Notes: generated by a model from the letters alone, not told the origin. DNA of 9,180 nucleotides from JBFMHD01 sp040752395 [NCBI: Candidatus Hydrogenedentota bacterium] (GCA_040752395.1 JBFMHD010000112.1:1-9180); one strand, 5' to 3'. Shown: positions 1 through 7,249, counted from the stretch's first letter. A program made the numbers and translations.

Positions 1-2670
1 CCACTTATGCTGGAACTTACAAATAATCCCAATATGACCATACTTGCTTTTACTGAAGTGAAAAGTATCGAGGGGTCTTGTGGAAATTTTAAAATCAAAA
101 TAACAAAGAAACCTAGATATGTTGATGCGGCAAAATGTACAGCCTGTACAGATTGTTTCCAGGTTTGTCCGGTAGGCGATGTACCGATGGAATTCAATTT
201 TGGTCGCGGTAGTACTAAAGCTATTTTTTTCTATTCTCCGTTTCCACCACGAAAAGCATTAATTAACCCTGAAAAATGTACGTATATTACTAACAAAAAA
301 TGCGGTGATGGAGATAAACCTCTATGCGTAGAAGCATGTAAACCAGAGGCTATTGATTTCTCACAAAAACCTCAGGAGATAGAGATAAATGTCGGTGCAG
401 TTGTGCTGGCTTGCGGGGCTGATGAAACAAAAGATGAGTCTCTATCTAAATATGGATACAAAAAATATCCTGATGTACTTACATCACTTGAGTTTGAACG
501 ACTGCTTTCCGGTCTTGGACCAACTGGCGGAATAGTTAAACGTGCTAATGAAAAAGAACCACGGTCCATAACATTTATTGTTACTGATGATTCTTATCCT
601 GTATATTTTATGTCAGCTGTTGCTGAAGCACTGGGAGTTATTGAAAAAAATCCGGATACTAAAATATCTATTATTTATAAAAATGTTTCATTACAAAAGG
701 ATTCTTACGAGGATTTTTATAAAAAATCTCAAGACAAAGGTATCCGGTTTATCTGTACGGATTCCATAGATACCATAACCGTTACTGAACAAGAAAACCG
801 TAGTCTCAATATTTCTTATACTAAGCCGGATAAAACAAAAGAAAATTTGAACACAGAGATGCTTGTTCTAACCATACCTCTTTCCGTGTCTTCAAAAAAC
901 AAAAAACTTCTGGAAAAGAGCGGAGATGGAATCTTTGTTTGCGGGACTATGCACTCGGTTGGAGGTATCGATGACGCACTTATACAAGCATGTTCTGCTG
1001 CTGCTAAATGCAGCGAACTACTTTCTTCACTAAGAAATACAGAGACTCTGGCGCCACCTAAAAGAGAATTTTTGCCGGTAAAACCAGAAGATGAACCCTC
1101 GATTGCAGTGATTATATGTCGATGCGGATTAAACATCGCAGGGTTGCTTGATATGGATGAACTTGTTAAATACACAGTATCTCTACCGTATGTAAAACAT
1201 GTTGAAGTAACCCCGTTTGGATGCGATGGCGTGAAACTCAAGGAATTACTGCAGACTAATAAATTTAACCGTATTGTGATGGGGGCATGTTCTCCTAAAA
1301 CTCACGAGTTTTTATTCGGTATGCATTCAGAAACCGCAGGTTTGAACCGGTATCTTATTGAAATAGTTAACCTACGCAACCATTGTACCTGGGTTCATTC
1401 TAAAAATAAAAAACAGGCTACCGAAAAATCAAAAATACTTATGAAAATGGGGGTAAGCCGTGCAGCACTGCTGGAATCACTGGAAGATATTCAGATACCT
1501 GTTACTTCGAGTTGTCTTGTGGTTGGAGGTACTCAAGCTGGTATTACCTGCGCATCCAAACTTGCCAATATGGGATTTCAGACCCATCTTGTAGAAAACG
1601 GGACCGATTTGAAAGGAATAGAGAATATGGGCCCGAATGTAAAGGTGTATAAAGGAGCTAAAATAGGGGATATAAAAGGTTATATTGGAAACTATGAATC
1701 AGAAATAGTAACCCCGAACGGAAATATACATATAGATACAGGTGCTATAGTAATAACTACGGCTAAGGATATGAAAGCATCAGGTACCGATTATGAAAAA
1801 GACCTTGCTTTGCAGAGAGATGAAAGAAATCTGTTTGTGCCGACATTGGGAATTTTAAATCTGCTTGATACCAATACGGACGGTGTATTTATATGCGGTG
1901 ATGCAAGAATAAGATCTCTCAATGTTCAGGAATTAAGTATCGAAGGAGAAGCAGCATCTTCCAGGGTCGCAGGCATTATTTCCAAAAATATAATAATTAA
2001 ATCGCCTACAATCTCGTTTGTGGTGGATGAAAACTGTGATGGTTGTGCATATTGTGTGGAACCCTGTCCTTCTAATGCAGTAACACTTATTGAATATCTG
2101 CGTCAGGGACAGATTAAAAAGACAGTTGATATCAATGAAGCGATCTGTAAAGGATGCGGGATCTGTATGGCTACCTGCCCCAAAAAAGGCGTATTTATCA
2201 GACATTTTAAACCTGAATATTTTGATGCAATGACTAAATCTCTTGAACCACGGCCAGAAGAACAGTTTGAACCAACAATTCTTACGTTCTGCTGCAACTG
2301 GTGTTCCTATGCCGCGGCCGATGCTGCAGGTACCGCACGATTACAGTATCCTTCCAATGTATATATTGTCCGGGCTATGTGCACAGGTATGATACATCCG
2401 AATATGATAATGGATGCCTTAAACCAGGGACTGGCGGACGGTGTTCTTGTGTGCGGCTGCCACATCGGCGATTGTCACTACCAGGAAGGCAACAAAAAAG
2501 CAGAAAAGCGGGCTGAAGCAATCAGACTTATGCTTGAAGACTTCGGTTTAGAACAGGAACGATTCAGGTTAGAATGGGTCTCGGCTTCTGAAGGACCAAA
2601 GTTTGCAGAAGTTGTAAAAGAGATGACTGAGACCGTTAAAAAATTAGGACCAAACCCCTACAGAAGTTAA
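1..2670 (+). CDS. hdrA: HdrA-HdrA'-MvhD fusion protein, 5' end outside window
   Basis: The open frame runs in from base 1. The ATG at 7 is internal, because it falls in the HdrA stretch just before the first ferredoxin. In order (residues counted from base 1) I see: the C-terminal half of one HdrA unit with two [4Fe-4S] sites (CTACTDCFQVCP from residue 46; C93, C101, C109, C113); a second HdrA N-terminal domain (CRCG at 373, GACSP, CTWVH); a shortened Rossmann segment with GGTQAG at 509-514; two more [4Fe-4S] motifs (from 679 and 716); and an MvhD domain from about 760 (FCCNWCSY). HdrA is the FAD/FeS electron-bifurcating subunit of heterodisulfide reductase complexes, and MvhD passes electrons from hydrogenase or formate dehydrogenase. 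QmoB has a similar HdrA-MvhD fusion. The second FAD motif lacks the middle glycine of GxGxxG, so it may not bind flavin. No HdrB or HdrC is in view. Likely cytoplasmic. The family call is firm, but the physiological partner is unknown. Confidence 0.9.
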   Translation, partial: PLMLELTNNPNMTILAFTEVKSIEGSCGNFKIKITKKPRYVDAAKCTACTDCFQVCPVGDVPMEFNFGRGSTKAIFFYSPFPPRKALINPEKCTYITNKKCGDGDKPLCVEACKPEAIDFSQKPQEIEINVGAVVLACGADETKDESLSKYGYKKYPDVLTSLEFERLLSGLGPTGGIVKRANEKEPRSITFIVTDDSYPVYFMSAVAEALGVIEKNPDTKISIIYKNVSLQKDSYEDFYKKSQDKGIRFICTDSIDTITVTEQENRSLNISYTKPDKTKENLNTEMLVLTIPLSVSSKNKKLLEKSGDGIFVCGTMHSVGGIDDALIQACSAAAKCSELLSSLRNTETLAPPKREFLPVKPEDEPSIAVIICRCGLNIAGLLDMDELVKYTVSLPYVKHVEVTPFGCDGVKLKELLQTNKFNRIVMGACSPKTHEFLFGMHSETAGLNRYLIEIVNLRNHCTWVHSKNKKQATEKSKILMKMGVSRAALLESLEDIQIPVTSSCLVVGGTQAGITCASKLANMGFQTHLVENGTDLKGIENMGPNVKVYKGAKIGDIKGYIGNYESEIVTPNGNIHIDTGAIVITTAKDMKASGTDYEKDLALQRDERNLFVPTLGILNLLDTNTDGVFICGDARIRSLNVQELSIEGEAASSRVAGIISKNIIIKSPTISFVVDENCDGCAYCVEPCPSNAVTLIEYLRQGQIKKTVDINEAICKGCGICMATCPKKGVFIRHFKPEYFDAMTKSLEPRPEEQFEPTILTFCCNWCSYAAADAAGTARLQYPSNVYIVRAMCTGMIHPNMIMDALNQGLADGVLVCGCHIGDCHYQEGNKKAEKRAEAIRLMLEDFGLEQERFRLEWVSASEGPKFAEVVKEMTETVKKLGPNPYRS

Positions 2671-2679
2671 TAAACACAA

Positions 2680-2775
2680 ATAGATGACAAAACTGAAAAA
2701 TTTGTTAACGAACTGCAGGAAACTATTATTGAAGAAACAATAAAAAAGTATCCAAAGGAGATTTTCAAAATATAG
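2680..2775 (+). pseudogene. Decayed N-terminal remnant, possibly of a NifU-like scaffold gene
   Basis: Between hdrA and the Mrp gene a stop-free stretch of 31 codons reads like real protein (DDKTEKFVNELQ, then IIEETIKKYP) and ends at TAG 2773-2775. It has no ATG, GTG or TTG start. The codon where a start would be expected is ATA, and in-frame TAA codons lie just upstream. The pattern (charged, LQE..IEET..KYP) resembles from memory the N-terminus of NifU-like iron-sulfur scaffold proteins found near such ATPases. That identification is a guess. What is visible is only a protein-like composition, no start codon and an abrupt end. Confidence 0.3.
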
Positions 2776-2786
2776 GGTTATGAGTT

Positions 2787-3638
2787 ATGCAGAAAAGTAA
2801 AGAAGAGTATTATAAGGAACAGGATAATCGAATCAATACCAGAATGAGTAAAATAAAACATACCATTCTGGTGATGAGTGGTAAAGGCGGCGTAGGTAAA
2901 TCCACGGTCGCAGTAAATTTAGCATACGCTTTATGCCTTGAAAACTATGAAGTGGGTATTCTTGATGTGGATATCCATGGACCTAATATAGCAAAAATGT
3001 TGGGTATAGAGAACAGACAGATTGGCGTGACTGGTATTGATATAGAACCTGTAAAAGTTCTACCTAACTTGAAAGCAGTAAGTCTGGCGGTTATAGGAGT
3101 TGGGGTTAACCAGGCAATAATTTGGCGTGGCCCTATGAAAGCAAACATGATAAGACAGTTTTTAAGTGACGTGAACTGGGAAGAACTGGATTTTTTGATA
3201 ATCGATTCGCCACCAGGTACAGGTGACGAACCATTGAGCGTATGTCAACTCATACCCAATATCAGCGGCATTATCATAGTCACTACTCCGCAAGACCTTG
3301 CCATACTTGATGCACTCCGAAGCATTGCGTTTGCTAAAACAATCGATAAACCGGTAATCGGCATTATAGAGAATATGAGTGGGTTCGTATGCCCACATTG
3401 TAAAAAAGAGATAGATATTTTTAAGAAAGGTGGCGGAGAAAAACTTGCCGATAAGATGAAAGTACCTTTTCTTGGTCGTATACCGTTTGAACCAAAATTT
3501 GTTGAGTTTGGTGACCGCGGTATGCCGTTCGCATCAAGAGCCGAAAGTTCGGTTGACCAGGGATTATCCTCAAACAGTTTTGCCCCCATTGTGCACAGAA
3601 TTAAACAATTTGTGGAACATAAAAGTGTATGCAGATAG
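2787..3638 (+). CDS. mrp: Mrp/NBP35-family iron-sulfur carrier ATPase
   Basis: A 283-residue P-loop ATPase of the Mrp/NBP35 (ApbC) family, which binds a labile [4Fe-4S] cluster at a dimer interface and passes it to apoproteins in the cytoplasm. The deviant Walker A motif SGKGGVGKST is at residues 31-40, the switch I-type segment DVDIHGPN at about 60-67, switch II DSPPGTGDE at about 140-148, and the cluster-binding CPHC at 202-205. The start at 2787 keeps a charged N-terminal extension typical of Mrp proteins. Its Shine-Dalgarno is weak; a later ATG at 2844 would trim 19 residues but is less family-like. The last 10 bases overlap the next gene, implying translational coupling. In Desulfovibrio an Mrp protein of this type is encoded beside the ORP genes, and the same neighbours follow here. 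The family is firm; the ORP role is inferred. Confidence 0.93.
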   Translation: MQKSKEEYYKEQDNRINTRMSKIKHTILVMSGKGGVGKSTVAVNLAYALCLENYEVGILDVDIHGPNIAKMLGIENRQIGVTGIDIEPVKVLPNLKAVSLAVIGVGVNQAIIWRGPMKANMIRQFLSDVNWEELDFLIIDSPPGTGDEPLSVCQLIPNISGIIIVTTPQDLAILDALRSIAFAKTIDKPVIGIIENMSGFVCPHCKKEIDIFKKGGGEKLADKMKVPFLGRIPFEPKFVEFGDRGMPFASRAESSVDQGLSSNSFAPIVHRIKQFVEHKSVCR

Positions 3639-4465
3639 CAATAGTGTCAGGCAAGGGTGGAGCTGGGAAGACCATCATTTGTTTATCTTTGGCGTATTCT
3701 TTGAAAAGTGACGTTACTGTACTTGATGCAGATGTAGAGGAACCGGACATATCACTGCTTGCTCAAGGCACGTCGTACGAGGAAACAAAGGTAGAAGTGA
3801 AGGTGCCAGTTGTGGATCAACAAAAATGTACCTCCTGTCGGTCATGTATCACTGTATGTAAATGGAATGCCCTGGCTCTGGTTCCGAATAACAAAGTGCT
3901 GGTTTTTGAAGACCTGTGTAGGTCGTGTACTACCTGCTGGAAACTTTGCCCGAGCGGAGCAATCACTGTTAAAGAGAAAGTAATCGGTGTTATACGACAT
4001 TTTACCCGACGTAACGTACATTTTAAAACCGGTATACTCAAGGTAGGCGAACAATTTACTGCACCGATTATATGGCAGTTAAAAACAGGATTGGTTGATA
4101 GCATAGTAATAATTGATTGTCCACCCGGAGCAGGACAGAACATATATGAAACCTTACACAAGGTTGATTTTTGCATTATTATAGTGGAACCCACACGCTT
4201 TGGTATCTTTGATTTTTATCGTATTTATGAGGTGATAAAACAGATGGGTATCCCAGCTGGAATTATTGTCAATAAAAAAAGAGGCAGTATCGAGAACTTG
4301 AAACAGGAATTGGGGTTACCTGTTTTATTGGAGATCCCATTCCAAAAAGATTATTACAGCAAGTTATCGCCGGTTCGGACGCTTGTTGATATAGATGAAA
4401 CCTATTATAAAAAGTTTAGAGAGCTTTATATGAGCATTACAGCAAAGAATTGGAAAAATATATGA
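3629..4465 (+). CDS. MinD/ParA-type ATPase with inserted 2x[4Fe-4S] ferredoxin domain (Orp3/Orp4-like), first copy
   Basis: A 278-residue MinD-superfamily ATPase split by a ferredoxin insert. Walker A is SGKGGAGKT at residues 7-15 and the switch II motif DCPPGAG is at about 163-169. Between them lie two CxxCxxCxxxC clusters (C67, C70, C73, C77 and C97, C100, C103, C107). This architecture is known from the Orp3 and Orp4 proteins of Desulfovibrio and relatives, which associate with the NifX-fold orange protein. The ATP-dependent role is thought to be cluster assembly or positioning. The gene overlaps mrp by 10 bases upstream and its stop TGA overlaps the next gene's ATG, so all three are probably translated together. 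No convincing independent Shine-Dalgarno is visible. The domain call is firm; the substrate is unknown. Confidence 0.9.
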   Translation: MQIAIVSGKGGAGKTIICLSLAYSLKSDVTVLDADVEEPDISLLAQGTSYEETKVEVKVPVVDQQKCTSCRSCITVCKWNALALVPNNKVLVFEDLCRSCTTCWKLCPSGAITVKEKVIGVIRHFTRRNVHFKTGILKVGEQFTAPIIWQLKTGLVDSIVIIDCPPGAGQNIYETLHKVDFCIIIVEPTRFGIFDFYRIYEVIKQMGIPAGIIVNKKRGSIENLKQELGLPVLLEIPFQKDYYSKLSPVRTLVDIDETYYKKFRELYMSITAKNWKNI

Positions 4466-5337
4466 AGGTTAAACAGATAACCGTGTTGAGCGGTAAAGGT
4501 GGAACAGGTAAAACCACGATCGCATGTTCTCTTGCTCGAATACTGGAACAATGTGTACTGATTGATGCAGACGCTGATTGTCCGGACGTAGCAGGATATA
4601 TGACAGGTACCAAAGTAGCGTCTGTTCCTGTAAAAGGTATGGGTCTCTCCGCACGAATAACAGATGAATGCATAGGTTGTGGAATATGCATCGAATCGTG
4701 CCAGTTCAAAGCCATATATGTGGATAGAGAATCGCATAAAGCACATATTATAGATTATCTATGTCGCGGATGCGAGTTATGCTCGTTTGTATGTCCGGTT
4801 GATGCTGTGTACATTGTTTCGTCACCAACCGGTGAGATAAATATTTCTCTGACTCAAAAAGGAGCAGTAATCTCACCGGTTATAACACAAGCCCAGGGCT
4901 CAGCTAAAATTATCACAATTATGAAAATAATTGGTCAGGAGATATGTTTTAAAACCGGATTGCAGTATATAGTGATTGACGGCCCGCCTGGTATCGGCTG
5001 CAACGTGATAGCAGCTTTAACCGGAGCAGATGTTTCATTAATTATAATTGAGCCGACTGTTAGTGCTCTTTTTGATTTAAAACGTGTATTAAGTTTAATA
5101 GAACATTTTAAAATATCTGTTTGTGTATGCATCAATAAATCAGGAATAAATCAACCGATTGAACAAGAAATTGAAACGTTCTGCACTGAAACAGGTACTC
5201 CGATTATCGCTCGTATCCCTTTTAACGAAAAAATTATAGATTTTGTTGATCAGGGGAATTATTTATCTGATTTTCCTGACAAACGTATAACCACAGCAGT
5301 ATTTGAGATTATTTCGAGGATTACCGGGAGTAAATAA
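4462..5337 (+). CDS. MinD/ParA-type ATPase with inserted 2x[4Fe-4S] ferredoxin domain, second copy
   Basis: A paralogue of the preceding gene with the same plan. Walker A SGKGGTGKT is at residues 10-18, ferredoxin cysteines at C70, C73, C76, C80 and C101, C104, C107, C111, and switch II DGPPGIG at about 173-179. I chose the ATG at 4462, giving 291 residues, because it forms an ATGA overlap with the upstream stop, the usual sign of coupled translation. A TTG at 4450 would add four residues with no family support. Paired, divergent copies of this ATPase are typical of ORP-type clusters, where the two probably act as a heterodimer. The 32-bp gap to the next gene contains a strong Shine-Dalgarno. 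Confidence 0.9.
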   Translation: MKVKQITVLSGKGGTGKTTIACSLARILEQCVLIDADADCPDVAGYMTGTKVASVPVKGMGLSARITDECIGCGICIESCQFKAIYVDRESHKAHIIDYLCRGCELCSFVCPVDAVYIVSSPTGEINISLTQKGAVISPVITQAQGSAKIITIMKIIGQEICFKTGLQYIVIDGPPGIGCNVIAALTGADVSLIIIEPTVSALFDLKRVLSLIEHFKISVCVCINKSGINQPIEQEIETFCTETGTPIIARIPFNEKIIDFVDQGNYLSDFPDKRITTAVFEIISRITGSK

Positions 5338-5369
5338 ACCATATTAGTAAAAGGAGGGATTTTTTTATT

Positions 5370-5741
5370 ATGAAAATCGTAGTAACAGCTTTAGGAGCCA
5401 GATTGGATTCACGAATTGACCCAAGGTTCGGAAGATGTCAGTATCTGATTATTTATGATACTGAAACCAAAACTTTTGAGTCAATTGCTAACGAGAATGT
5501 GATGGCTGGTGGTGGTGCGGGTATCAAAACCGCACAGTATGTCGTTGATAAAGGTGTGGTGGCGGTAATTACCGGAAATGTCGGTCCCAATGCTTACAGG
5601 GTTTTATCACAAGCAGGGATAAAAATTGCAGTGAATGCAGATGGTACGGTCAACGATATGATTAATAAGTTCATAGAAGGTTCGTTGAAATTCGCTTCAG
5701 ACGCTACAGTTTCAGACCATTTCGGGATATCAAACAAGTAG
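5370..5741 (+). CDS. NifX/NifB C-terminal-like (ORP-fold) small protein
   Basis: A 123-residue protein of the dinitrogenase iron-molybdenum cofactor (NifX/NifB/NafY) family, an RNase H-like fold that binds metal-sulfur cofactors. The opening MKIVVTALG, the conserved DPRFGRC around residues 17-23, the glycine-rich GGGAGIKT segment and the GNVGPNAYRVL segment are family hallmarks. It starts after a clear Shine-Dalgarno (AAAGGAGGG, 5350-5358). The stop is followed three bases later by the next ATG. The position directly after two ferredoxin-MinD ATPases matches the orange-protein arrangement, in which a member of this fold carries a Mo/Cu sulfide cluster. No nitrogenase structural gene is present, so nitrogen fixation is not implied. 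The bound metal cannot be told from sequence. Confidence 0.85.
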   Translation: MKIVVTALGARLDSRIDPRFGRCQYLIIYDTETKTFESIANENVMAGGGAGIKTAQYVVDKGVVAVITGNVGPNAYRVLSQAGIKIAVNADGTVNDMINKFIEGSLKFASDATVSDHFGISNK

Positions 5742-5744
5742 TAC

Positions 5745-6467
5745 ATGAACACTTTATATGATGATCTGTTAAACTGTATCCAGAATGAAACAGTAACCGA
5801 GGTTTATATCGGGATACATACAACCGCAGTGGTTAGCTGTCAATGCGGGCTTGCTTCCACGATGTATTTTTCCTGTCATAACCATACACACAGCATAGAG
5901 GATGCTGGTAGTCTTGTTGGTAAAACCAGTATTGAGTTAGCTGGAGGCATAAAATCAGATTTTATTCTTCAGGCATCGCTCGGTATGGCAGCGATTAATT
6001 CGGCACTTGACTTGAACGGTCTTGGGTTTGTTTCTGTTAATGCGGAACAACTAATACTGGAAAAAGGTGCAGATAAAACCGTTGCTGTTATAGGCCATTT
6101 CCCGTTTGTAGACCGATTAAAAACAAAAGTAAGAAAGATATACGTATTCGAGCTGGAAGGAAGAGAAAAAGAACACGATCTTTTACCACAGGATATGCCT
6201 GAAGTATTACCATCGGCTAATGTAGTGGCAATAACAGCCACGAGTCTTATAAACCATACTTTTTTTGACATAATGAAGTATATTCAGAAAAAAGCATACA
6301 AAATTATGCTTGGACCATCTACACCATTAACCAGAATTATGTTTGATTATGACATAGATGCTTTGTGTGGAGTAATTGTTGAGAGAAAAGAAACGTTGTT
6401 ACAAGGGATTAAACAGGGTTGCAGTTTTCGTAAATTACAGGGCAAGAAAATGGTAACTCTGATGTAG
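5745..6467 (+). CDS. DUF4213/DUF364 putative metal-chelation protein
   Basis: A 240-residue protein with the two-part layout of the DUF4213 (about 1-95) and DUF364 (about 105-235) families. DUF364 is annotated as a putative heavy-metal chelation, Rossmann-like domain of unproven activity. Recognisable blocks are GKTSIELA (59-66), ASLGMAAINSAL (77-88), IGHFPFVDRLK (116-126), TATSLINHTF (164-173) and GPSTPL (190-195). Cys32, Cys34, Cys44, His45, His47 and His49 form a possible metal site. The gene follows the NifX-like gene by three bases with only a weak Shine-Dalgarno, suggesting coupling. Context suggests metal handling for the same cofactor system, which is inference. Confidence 0.85.
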   Translation: MNTLYDDLLNCIQNETVTEVYIGIHTTAVVSCQCGLASTMYFSCHNHTHSIEDAGSLVGKTSIELAGGIKSDFILQASLGMAAINSALDLNGLGFVSVNAEQLILEKGADKTVAVIGHFPFVDRLKTKVRKIYVFELEGREKEHDLLPQDMPEVLPSANVVAITATSLINHTFFDIMKYIQKKAYKIMLGPSTPLTRIMFDYDIDALCGVIVERKETLLQGIKQGCSFRKLQGKKMVTLM

Positions 6468-6552
6468 TGCGATGCACCGCTACATAAAGAATGAAAAATT
6501 TTAAATTTTTAATTTCAATTTTGCATTTTGATTTTTGAATTTTACATTTTTT
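6464..6552. repeat. Intergenic gap: small hairpin plus AT-rich degenerate ~7-nt repeat
   Basis: The 102-bp gap after the DUF364 gene begins with a weak hairpin (6464-6483, GTAG...CTAC outside, GTGC-GAT-GCAC inside) that lacks a following T-run. It then becomes almost pure A/T from about 6490 to 6552. Read on the minus strand, that part is a series of units of four or five A followed by two or three varying bases, roughly every 7 nt. It may be a degenerate intergenic repeat or promoter-like AT tract. The Shine-Dalgarno of the next gene begins at 6556. Confidence 0.4.
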
Positions 6553-6569
6553 TGTAGGAGGTATGTACA

Positions 6570-6968
6570 ATGCGATTAGCAATATCAACAGACGGAAATT
6601 ATGTATCTGCCCATTTTGGCAGGTGTCCCTCTTTCACTATTGTAGAGATTGAACAAGACCAATTGGTCAAAAAATATGAGATTGAAAACCCTGGACATCA
6701 TCCAGGCTTTCTGCCGCAGTTTTTACAGGAAAAAGGTGTGGAATGTATTATTGCTGGCGGAATGGGTATGAGAGCAACTGAACTTTTTGCTCAATTCGGT
6801 ATAAAAACAGTAGTTGGGATAACAGGACGTATTGATGATGTGATTGCAGAAGTTATGAATGGCACATTAAGAGGCGGTGAAAGTCTTTGCAAGCCGGGTG
6901 CAGGCAAAGGATACGGTGTGGATAAAACAGTATGCGAACACCATGACGACAAAGAACATAGTAAATAA
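6570..6968 (+). CDS. NifX/NifB C-terminal-like protein, second copy
   Basis: A 132-residue member of the dinitrogenase iron-molybdenum cofactor family, clearly divergent from the copy at 5370. The hallmarks are MRLAIST, HFGRCPSF (residues 15-22), a PGHHPGFLPQFL segment and the glycine-rich IIAGGMGMRA. The tail after residue 105 is rich in cysteine and histidine (a CEHHDD run near the end) and could hold metal. It has the strongest ribosome binding site in the row (AGGAGGT, 6556-6562). The 102-bp AT-rich gap before it may allow separate transcription. It presumably acts with the upstream cluster proteins in metal-sulfur cofactor handling. Confidence 0.87.
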   Translation: MRLAISTDGNYVSAHFGRCPSFTIVEIEQDQLVKKYEIENPGHHPGFLPQFLQEKGVECIIAGGMGMRATELFAQFGIKTVVGITGRIDDVIAEVMNGTLRGGESLCKPGAGKGYGVDKTVCEHHDDKEHSK

Positions 6969-6983
6969 AAAGAAAGATTTCTT

Positions 6984-7163
6984 ATGAAAAAGATTTTACT
7001 TTATCCTTTAGCGTTTGTCTGCATAATATGTCCGATATGCATTATTTCTCGTGCAAAACCTGATTCAGGTTTTGCAAAATTTGTTAAAGGATTATCTGGA
7101 ATTTGTCCGTTCTGCCAGACATACAACAGGATTAAAAAAGATGCCGAATTTCAAAAAGATTGA
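6984..7163 (+). CDS. 59-residue membrane microprotein with CxxC pairs
   Basis: A small gene starting at ATG 6984 and ending at TGA 7161-7163. Residues 4-21 form a hydrophobic segment after MKK, suitable as a membrane anchor or uncleaved signal. Three cysteines lie in it at i, i+3, i+6 (C13, C16, C19), and a CPFC pair sits at 41-44 in the polar part. I do not recognise the family. The cysteine spacing suggests zinc, iron-sulfur or thiol-redox binding. It begins 15 bases after the second NifX-like gene with a weak Shine-Dalgarno. A truncated second copy lies at 8251, directly before an FmdB-like gene. The shared block preserves the reading frame, which supports it as a real gene. Its last eight codons overlap a J-domain gene remnant and differ from the other copy's end, so the C-terminus may be rearranged. 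Confidence 0.6.
   Translation: MKKILLYPLAFVCIICPICIISRAKPDSGFAKFVKGLSGICPFCQTYNRIKKDAEFQKD
7052..7076. repeat. 25-nt palindrome, copy 1
   Basis: A perfect inverted repeat with 12-nt arms (TGCAAAACCTGA and TCAGGTTTTGCA) around a single central T, inside the microprotein reading frame (codons for about AKPDSGFA). Such a short centre suits DNA recognition or cruciform formation better than an RNA hairpin loop. It recurs at 8274-8298. Confidence 0.85.
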
Positions 7164-7206
7164 CAGAGCAAGAAGGTTACTAAATTTAAAGAAGCTATCA
7201 GAATAA
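7141..7206 (+). pseudogene. J-domain gene remnant (first ~18 codons)
   Basis: The reading frame MPNFKKIDRARRLLNLKK matches the start of the intact J-protein at 8609 (MTDFKQIDRARKLLNLKE) at 12 of the first 16 positions. Similarity stops near 7190-7195, where IS110-type sequence begins on the other strand, and the frame closes at TAA 7204. It lacks the HPD motif and any functional part of the J domain. Its ATGCC start resembles the FmdB gene start rather than the J-protein start, which hints that an FmdB gene was deleted here. It overlaps the microprotein's last codons. Confidence 0.8.
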
Positions 7207-7249
7207 AATTTTTGTGGACATCCATACCAACATATTGTATTGTACTCAT
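7193..7249 (-). pseudogene. IS110-family transposase gene, 5' end only
   Basis: On the minus strand an ATG at 7249 preceded by GAGGAGGT opens a frame reading MSTIQYVGMDVHKNFILIA. The YVGxDVHK block, with its catalytic aspartate, is the diagnostic N-terminus of DEDD transposases of the IS110/IS1111 families. Only about 19 codons remain before the sequence changes into the J-gene remnant. In IS110 elements the non-coding region upstream of the transposase gene carries the left end and the guide (bridge) RNA. Here that side is about 7250-7361. The remnant cannot encode an active enzyme. Confidence 0.75.

Noticed and set aside
816-1241. 141-codon open frame on the minus strand inside the hdrA gene
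   Set aside because: It is opposite a gene with clear domain motifs in every segment, has no recognisable family and reads as a low-complexity serine-rich shadow.
3245-4194. Several minus-strand open frames of 78-125 codons opposite the Mrp and first MinD-type genes
   Set aside because: They mirror conserved ATPase and ferredoxin codons on the plus strand and contain no motifs of their own.
4450-4464. TTG start for the second ferredoxin-MinD ATPase
   Set aside because: The ATG at 4462 gives the classic ATGA overlap and the expected short N-terminus before the P-loop.
6464-6483. Rho-independent terminator after the DUF364 gene
   Set aside because: The stem is short and imperfect and no T-run follows directly; kept only as a weak hairpin.
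5370-6968. Nitrogen fixation locus, from two NifX-like proteins
   Set aside because: No nifHDK, nifE/N or radical SAM nifB domain is present; the neighbours fit an ORP-type cluster better.
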